Shown: positions 7,454 to 13,806 of the stretch, piece after piece
Numbering within the stretch: the first letter of the stretch is position 1
Layout of the letters: every line of letters begins with the position of its first letter
Source: Acidobacteriota bacterium
GTDB taxonomy: Bacteria; Acidobacteriota; Blastocatellia; RBC074
Reading direction: 5' to 3'
DNA: 13,806 nt
NCBI GenBank assembly: GCA_016710075.1
Contig: JADJLO010000045.1
Location: 1 to 13,806 of the forward strand
Notes under the pieces: model-generated
The model's input: only the letters and a program-made list of their open reading frames with translations
What the model was told of the DNA's origin: nothing
Database searches by the model: none
Made by a program: the position numbers and the translations under genes

Positions 7454-7488
7454 CGGCGCCTCACACATTTAGAATGCGTGAGGCGCCG
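7454..7488 (+). terminator. Stem-loop terminator after the Lys-rich protein gene
   Basis: CGGCGCCTCACACAT (7454-7468) pairs with ATGCGTGAGGCGCCG (7474-7488) around TTAGA; 14 of 15 positions are complementary, with one internal mismatch. It starts 9 bases after the reconstructed stop at 7444. Only a weak T-rich stretch follows (GCTTATT and, further on, GTTTTT at about 7507), so efficiency is uncertain. Confidence 0.65.
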
Positions 7489-7548
7489 GCTTATTGAGGA
7501 TTAGTAGTTTTTCGGTTCATGTCTGACTCGTCAACTTGAGGTATCTCA

Positions 7549-10500
7549 ATGAGTATTCATAGCTACCGGCGTTTTCCGAAAAGCATGTTGCTGTTTATCT
7601 GCTTATTATGGCCATTGCTTGCGTTGGGTATCTTAACGACCACAAAAGCAGAGAAGCCGATTCAACAGGACTCTACCCCTCTAAGCCCTGATTTCGTTAT
7701 TGAACGGGAATTGAAAGGCGGCGAAACCCACACTTTTCAAGTCAGCCTTGTTGCAGGCCAGTTTCTGTATGCCGTAATCGATCAAAGGGGGATCGATGTG
7801 GCCGTGACGGTAATTGGTTCTGACGGTAGTCAAATTCTCAAAGTGGAAAGTCCGAATGGAAGGGTTCGGCCCTGAGCCGGTCGTGATGGTATCGGATGCG
7901 GGAGGAGATTTCAGGATCAACGTCAGTTCGACAAACAAACAAGCTCTCGCTGGCGTTACGAATTGAAAGTCATTGCTTTAAGGAAGGCGACGCAGAACGA
8001 CAGAGATCACGAGGTCGCTCAGAGAGCATTTGAAGAAGCTCACCTGAAGCTGCGGCCGCAAAGGACGGCTCCCTCCCGCCGAGCAGCTATCGAGAAATAC
8101 CAGGCGGCATTGCATTTTTTCGAGGCGGCAGGTGATCGTTACTGGCAGGCTCTTACACTTTTCTCCATTGGAGCCACCCTCATGGAATCGGGTGAATTCC
8201 GGAAAGCTTTGGAATTCTTAAATCCATCAGTACTTATTTTTCAGGCGCTGGGAAACAAATCCAGGGAAGCGGCAGCACTCAATTTCATAGGAGGCGCGTA
8301 CGATGTATTGGGCGATTTGTACAAGGCGCTGGACTACTACGACCAGGCATTGAAATCTGTGAGATCCGGGGGAGAACGCGGTACTGAAGCCTCGATATTA
8401 AATAACATAGGCAAAATCCATAGCGACCTTGCAGACTGGCAAAAGTCTCTGGAGTTTTACAGCCAGGCACTCCCGATTTTTCGCGATATCGGTGATAAAC
8501 GAAGAGAAGCCATCTCGATACACAACATCGGCATCGCCCACATTGGTCTGGGAGAGATGGAAAGGCGTTGGAGTATTTCCGGCGGAGCTTCCGCTGCGAA
8601 AGTCCATCAAGGATAAATCCGGCGAGGCGGACGCTCTGAGCGGAGTGGGATCGGCTTATGCTGGAATTGATGATCTAAAAAATGCGCTGGAAGCCAAACC
8701 AGGCGTTAATTCTTCAGCGGGAAGTTGGAGACGGTAACGGCGAAGGAGACACACTCAGTTATATCGGAGCCGTTTATCTGCAGTCAGGCGCACAGCAAAA
8801 GGCTCTTGATTCGCTGCAGATGGCTCTCCTACTGACACGAAAAGCGGGAAACCGGCGGCGCGAGGGAATAATATCAGGCGACCTTGGCCGTGCATACTCA
8901 GCATTGGGTCAGACGACAAAGCGATCGAACATCTCAACCAGTCCATTGCAATCTTCCGCTCGATCGGCGACCGGAACGGAGAAGCCAGGGCATTGCTCGG
9001 TATGGCTCGTGCTGAACGCGATACAGGCAAGCAGGCTGCGGCCCTGAAGAGCGTGGAAGATGCCCTGTCCCTGATCGAAGAAGTCCGCGCCCGCGTCACC
9101 AGCAAGCAGTTACGGGCAAGTTACCTTGCGACTCGTCAGGACGCATACCAGTTTCACATTGACCTGCTGATGCGGATGCATTCCCGCTCCTGAGCAGGCA
9201 GAGAATCTGAAGAAAGATATATCTCTGCTTGAAAGTCAGTACCAATTGATTGAAGCGGCCATTCGCAAGGACAACCCGCATTACTCTGCGATTACCAATC
9301 CTGAACCTCTCAGCTTGAAAGAGATTCAGCAGCAGATCCTTGACGACCGCACACTGTTGCTTGAATACGCCCTCGGCGACGAAAGCAGCTATCTTTGGGC
9401 CGTGACGAGCACATCGATCGCGAGCTACGAACTGCCCGGACGCAATCAGATCGACAAAGCCGCCCGTCAGGTCACCGAACTGCTCAACGCCCGCAGCGTC
9501 ATCAACCGCGACGAGACTGCAAAACAACGAAGCGAACGCATAACAAAGGCCGACACGGAATTGCCTGAAGCAGTCAAACAATTGAGCCGCATGGTGATCG
9601 AACCAGCCGCAGCCCAACTTGGAACCAGACGACTGGTGATCGTTGCCGACGGCGCCCTGCAATACGTGCCTTTCGCCATGCTGACCAGGTCTGCCGACAA
9701 ATCCGAAGCGACGCCACTCGTCGCCGAACACGAGATCATCTCGTTGCCGTCAGCATCGACTCTGGCGGTGATGCGAAAAGAGCTGGCCGGACGAAAGCCG
9801 GCGCCTAAATGGCTGGCCATCATAGCCGATCCGGTCTTCACCCGCGGTGATGAACGGTTCAAACTCAAAACTCTCAGTATCAACGACAAAGCGGCGGCGC
9901 CGGCAGAAGCCTCGGCAGGCTCTCGCAGTGTCGTACACATGGCGGAATCCGGAGCGACCGTGACCTTCGGCAAATTCACCATCCAGCGCCTGCCATACAC
10001 ACGGCAGGAAGCCGACCGCATTCCTGGCCATCTCACCGACAAGAGCCAACCTCAGAGCTCTCGATTTCAATGCCAGCCGCGCGACAGTGATGAGCAACGC
10101 GCTCAAAGATATATCGATACTCCATTTCGCCACGCACGGTTTGCTCGACAGCGAAACCCCGGACGTTCGGCCATGGTCCTGCTCACTGCTGGACGAGCAG
10201 GGCAAACCGCAGGACGGATTCCTGCGCGCTGACGAAATCTATAACCTTAAACTTCCGGCTGAACTGGTTGTGCTCAGCGCCTGTCAGACCGGCCTTCCGG
10301 CAAGGAGATCAAGGGAGAGGCCTTGTCGGCCTGCACGAGGCTTTATGTACGCCGGGGCTGCGCGCGTCGTCGTCAGTCTGTGGAGCGTCAACGACAAAGC
10401 CACAGCGGATTTGATGCGAGGTTCTATCAGAAGATGTTGAAGGACGGGCAGCCTCCAGCCGCTGCCCTGCGTTCGGCTCAGATCGAGATGTGGAAGCAAA

Positions 10501-10561
10501 AAAACAATGGCAATCACCCTATTACTGGGCCGCGTTCGTACTCCAGGGAGAATGGCGGTAA
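7549..10561 (+). CDS. Exported TPR-CHAT (caspase-like) protein (frameshifted)
   Basis: TTGAGG (ending 7541) is 7 bases before ATG 7549. Residues about 12-32 (MLLFICLLWPLLALGILTTT) form a signal peptide. A beta-rich segment follows (VIERELKGGETHTFQVSLVA to RYELKV, to about 7980). Eight tetratricopeptide units of about 40 residues then run from about 8137 to 9085, e.g. AALNFIGGAYDVLGDLYKAL and LSYIGAVYLQSGAQQKAL. After a linker helix comes the CHAT domain: LLLEYALGDESSYLWAVT, RRLVIVADGALQYVPFAML, and the His/Cys dyad in HFATHG (His codon 10135-10137) and LSACQTG (Cys codon 10282-10284), then FMYAGAARVVVSLWSVND and a C-terminal SPYYWAAFVLQGEWR. CHAT domains are caspase-superfamily cysteine peptidases; TPRs bind protein partners. 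Length, about 1004 residues, is typical. About ten frame changes. Both catalytic residues are intact. Substrate unknown. Confidence 0.9.
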
Positions 10562-10656
10562 GACGATAAAAATGCCCTGCTGTTTGCTAACGACTGGATT
10601 TCTCGATTAGTTGGCATAATCTCGCCATCCATCAACTGCCCGAGACCTTTGCTTGC

Positions 10657-10662
10657 AGGAGG
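10657..10662 (+). promoter_or_regulatory. Consensus ribosome binding site AGGAGG of the propeller/PHP gene
   Basis: AGGAGG is 6 bases before ATG 10669-10671, with a second ATG directly after it. This supports a start at 10669 over the codon at 10653, which opens a longer frame but overlaps the site itself. The gap from the CHAT stop is 107 bases and shows no clear terminator. Confidence 0.7.
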
Positions 10663-10668
10663 TTCAAG

Positions 10669-13600
10669 ATGATGAAGGAGAAGAAAACTGGCGTTTTGCA
10701 ATCTCGATACTTGCGCTGATCGTGACGATAATATTCGTGTTGTCCTACCTCTCGATCGATCGAAACACACGCACCAGCAGGGTCAATGCCGAGGCTCCTC
10801 CGCCAACAGCTCCGAATGAAACAGAGACGAGCTTCAGAATATTGCGGGCTTGACCGATACTCAAAACAGTGTCTGGGATGGTTCGTTCGAGATCAGTGCC
10901 GCTGCAAGTCGTCCGGACCGAACCGTGGCGGTCCATGGAAGGAGACAGTATTGAAGAGACTGCCGGGTCGACAGGTATCGTCCGATGGAAGCTGACAACA
11001 CGCCCCTGCACGCACATTCGCATCTGCCCAGAATCCCGCGCGGCAGAATGTTTGTCGCCAACGGCGTCACAGTCACATTGAGTAAGACGAACAGCAGTAC
11101 TGAAGCCGTTGTCAAAACCACGCAGGAGAATTCAGGTTCCGAACGGCGGAAATTACCTACGGCAAATCATTGAAGTTTCTGGGTGGCCGCGCGATGGTCG
11201 ATCGCGTGCCCGCTGCCACGGCCATCACAAAAACTCCCGATGAGCAGGATTATCCTGCCGCGGCGACCGACCGCGACGGAGGTGTCTGGGTGGCTTATCG
11301 CACTTTCACGGCGGACCCGAAATTCAGAGGCATCCGCTGGACGCTGCCTTCGGACGATGAGATTAAGAAATTCGATGAATTGAAAGAAGTCAACCACGGC
11401 GATCAATTGATGCTGGCGCGATACGCAAACGGAGTCTGGTCAAAGCCCATAGCCATAACCGAAGGACGCGGTGATCTCTTCAAACCGGCCGTTGCAGCCG
11501 ATGGTTCGGAGCGGGTCTGGGTCTTCTGGTCGGCAAATCAGGGCGGGAACTTCGACCTCTACGCGCGCCCTGTGGTCAAAAACAACCCGGGCAGGACGAT
11601 CAAGCTGACAACTGACAGCGGACCGGATGTTGCCGGTTGCCGCAACCGATGCGAATGGAAATGTGATTGTCGCCTGGCAGGCATTTCGAAACGGACGATC
11701 TCGGATTCGCGCAATGCGCCAAAAAAGGGAGATGGGATTTTCGGAAGAGATCATAGTCGCGTCAACCAACTCCAACGAATGGAATCCTGCGATTGAGGCT
11801 TCAACGACCGACGATGTCACAATCGCCTGGGACAGCTAACGCAAGGGAGATTACGACATCCACCTCACGATCGGGTCGATCGCAGCGCGGAAATCTGAGA
11901 GCAGAGAAACCGCTCGCCGCGAGCCTTCGCTACGAGGTACCCACATCGCTTGCCTACGATCCTTCGGGGCGTCTGTGGGTAGCCTGGGGGAGGAGAGCGA
12001 ATGAAGGATGGGCCGAAGGGATTTGGGCGGCGCCGATGAAAACCACGGGCATCAAGCTGTAATGATGGACGATGGTCCGTGTGCAGGCCTGGGGAGGGCG
12101 AAAAAGGTATTCTCCCGGCAGACGTAGGAGCGGTGCTTCCCGGCAGCGGCAGGGTGCGCGTCGATGCGCCCTCGCGACAAAGCGATCCAGTCCACGGAGT
12201 CCAACCCAGTCCGGAACTGTCAAAGAATCGCCGCCCCAATCAGCCGCCGCAACCGCCCGCGCGCCCACGTAACAGTTACCCGCGTTTGCTCTCCGATCGC
12301 AACGGGCGCATCTTCCTGGCTTATCGAACCACCACCTGACGTGGTGGTCCGGCATCGGCACCGTCTGGTCCGAAAACGTCGTTGCTTACGATGGCCAGTC
12401 TTGGACGAATCCGATCTTCATCAATCACAGCGACAACCTGCTCGATAATCGCCCACATCTGGCTTCGACTGCCGCAGGCGCACGATTATTGTTGCAGGTT
12501 CAAAGGCGACGGCGGCAGCAGTTCGTCCCTCGCGTGGCCCTTTATCCAGGCCGGGAACGATCCTCACAACAACAATCTCTGTTCTTGTCAAGAATGGTCA
12601 TCAGCGATCCGGGTAAAGCAGATGCATTGCAGCCCGGCCTACACGATCCAGCAGTTGCGCACGGCAGCAAATGCGCAGACACTCCAAACGCTCGCCGCCT
12701 GCGCGAATACCGCACCACACTGGGCAAACAGGAATATCGCATTCTGCGCGGCGAATTCCATCGCCACACGGAAATTTCGATGGACGGCGGCAGCGATGGC
12801 TCCATCTGGGATTCGTTCCCGCTATGTGCTCGATGCTTCCTCGATGGACTGGGTGGGACTGCGATCACGACAACAGCCACGGGCGCGAATACACCTACTG
12901 GGCGGCTGACTCAGAATTGACCGATCTTTTCATCACCGGTACGTTCACCCTATGTTCAGCTACAGAAATCGAAGCGTGCGTACCCGGAAGGACATCCGCA
13001 AGCATCATCTTTGCCGAACGCGGCATTCCGGGCAACCCCCCGCCTGCCGAAAATGTCCGAGGATTCAACCGGCTAAGCACCCGACACGCAGATGCTTTAT
13101 CGATACCTCCAAATATTTCAACGGGATCGTGGCATCTCACACATCCGGCACAAACATGGACGGACTGGCGGGACAACGATCCGCTCGTAGAGCCCATCGT
13201 CGAGATCTATCAGGGTGACCGCCAGAATTACGAAATGCCCGATGCTCCGCGGTCCAACTCTGCCCAGGATTCGATCGGCGGCTGGCGTCCCAAGGGTTTC
13301 GTCTCACTCGCGCTCGAGAAAGGCTATAAGCTTGGATTCGAGGCCAAAAGCTCGATCACATTTCCACTCATATGAGCTACTGCAATCTGCTGGTCACAGA
13401 ACCCACGCGCGGCAGGGGCATTCTCAAGGCATTTTCTTAACAGCATGTCTACGGCGCGACGGACGATATCCTTGCCGATGTGCGCAGTGGCTCTCATCTG
13501 ATGGGCGATCCAGTCCGAGACCACTTCTCCCGCCCTCGCGGAAATCAAACCTGTCGCGGCACTGCCCCGTTCTCAAAAGTCGTCATCGTCAAAAAGATAA

Positions 13601-13768
13601 TAAATATGTCTCAGCGTCGAGCCACGGTCAGCCACAGTCCAAATTCTTATAGCGCGATGAGGAGGGCCGAGGCCGGCAAGCAAGCTACTACTATGTGCAA
13701 AAGTGGAGAACAGCAGGATGGAGAAATTGTCTGGGTTCCCACCTTGGATAACATACAAGAAGAAGTGA
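10669..13768 (+). CDS. Beta-propeller protein with C-terminal PHP/DUF3604-like metal-dependent domain (frameshifted, two in-frame TAA)
   Basis: MMKEKKTGV then, after a frame change, LALIVTIIFVLSYLSI forms a signal anchor or signal peptide. A beta-rich region (to about 11190, GEFRFRTAEITYGKSL) precedes about seven propeller blades of the type P-x4-D-x2-G-x-[VI]-x-[VI]-A-[WY]: YPAAATDRDGGVWVAY, FKPAVAADGSERVWVFW, VAATDANGNVIVAWQAF, WNPAIEASTTDDVTIAW, LAYDPSGRLWVAW, YPRLLSDRNGRIFLAY, RPHLAST. The C-terminal part has GEFHRHTEISMDGG (His codons 12759 and 12765), CDHDN (12860-12874), IVASHTSG (His 13138), PIVEIYQGDRQNYE and, reframed, SSDHISTHMSYCN, the His/Asp metal-site pattern of PHP-like DUF3604 proteins. 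It ends SYYYVQ...GEIVWV...PWITYKKK, TGA 13766-13768; about 1030 residues. TAA codons at 11837 and 13438 interrupt otherwise aligned reading. Function unknown; phosphoesterase-type hydrolysis is inference. Confidence 0.82.
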
Positions 13769-13775
13769 TTATCAT

Positions 13776-13805
13776 ATGGAGTTCCGCCTGAAGGCGGAAC
13801 TCCAT
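13776..13805. repeat. Perfect palindrome at the right edge
   Basis: ATGGAGTTCCGCC (13776-13788), loop TGAA, GGCGGAACTCCAT (13793-13805): a perfect 13-bp stem with a 4-base loop. It begins 7 bases after the propeller/PHP stop, so it could act as a terminator, but the window ends before any T tract. It also resembles dispersed REP-type palindromes, at which assemblies often break. Confidence 0.6.
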
Positions 13806-13806
13806 G

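Noticed and set aside
9096..9731. Long minus-strand open frame of 211 codons, and another at 9467-10042
   Set aside because: Both are antisense to the CHAT region, which carries the recognised motifs in a long plus-strand frame.
12328..12348. Perfect 8-bp hairpin ACCACCAC-CTGAC-GTGGTGGT
   Set aside because: It lies within the propeller coding sequence and arises from Thr and Trp/Val codons; no regulatory context.
3095..13768. Programmed frameshifting as the cause of the many frame changes
   Set aside because: The changes are too many, in unrelated genes, and not at slippery heptamers with downstream structures.

Overview
The window resembles a soil-type member of the Acidobacteriota, probably Blastocatellia. 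This rests on recalled similarity of several products to families common there: a B12-type MerR regulator, a GMC oxidoreductase with a Cys-rich insert, an exported TPR-CHAT protein, and a beta-propeller/PHP-like protein. No marker gene confirms it. Gene density is normal. Six of the seven genes are on the + strand; the first is on the - strand. No tRNA, rRNA, CRISPR array or transposase was seen.

Every gene is broken into several reading frames, yet conserved motifs follow one another in the right order once single-base gains or losses are allowed for. Many of these changes alter the length of a short base run. For example, a run of nine T at 1124-1132 lies where the conserved protein needs eight. 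Sequencing or assembly error is therefore the simplest main explanation. The GMC gene also seems to lack two blocks, and the last gene carries two in-frame TAA codons, so some real decay is possible. Gene extents below are whole reconstructed genes, not single open frames.

Layout: (1) 1-1489, - strand, an atypical SDR with a C-terminal DUF2867 domain, running off the left edge. (2) 1490-1733, a divergent intergenic region with three copies of a GACAAA/CTGGA motif, possibly an operator. (3) 1734-2709, a MerR regulator with a cobalamin-binding C-terminus. (4) 2710-3094, two strong stem-loops and no gene. (5) 3095-4708, a GMC oxidoreductase. (6) 4701-4938, a transposase-less inverted-repeat element (MITE/REP-like). 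(7) 5025-6520, an exported Cys-type sulfatase. (8) 6797-7444, a small protein with an uncharacterised N-terminus and a histone-H1-like Lys/Ala/Pro tail, followed by a terminator-like hairpin. (9) 7549-10561, an exported eight-TPR CHAT (caspase-like) protein. (10) 10669-13768, a membrane-anchored or exported beta-propeller plus PHP/DUF3604-like protein. (11) 13776-13805, a perfect palindrome at the right edge.

Working together: the SDR and the MerR-B12 gene are divergent and may form a light- or cobalamin-responsive pair. The CHAT gene and the propeller/PHP gene are 107 bp apart with no clear terminator between them, so they may be co-transcribed; both products look extracytoplasmic. The GMC oxidoreductase and the sulfatase are separated by the inverted-repeat element and are probably independent.
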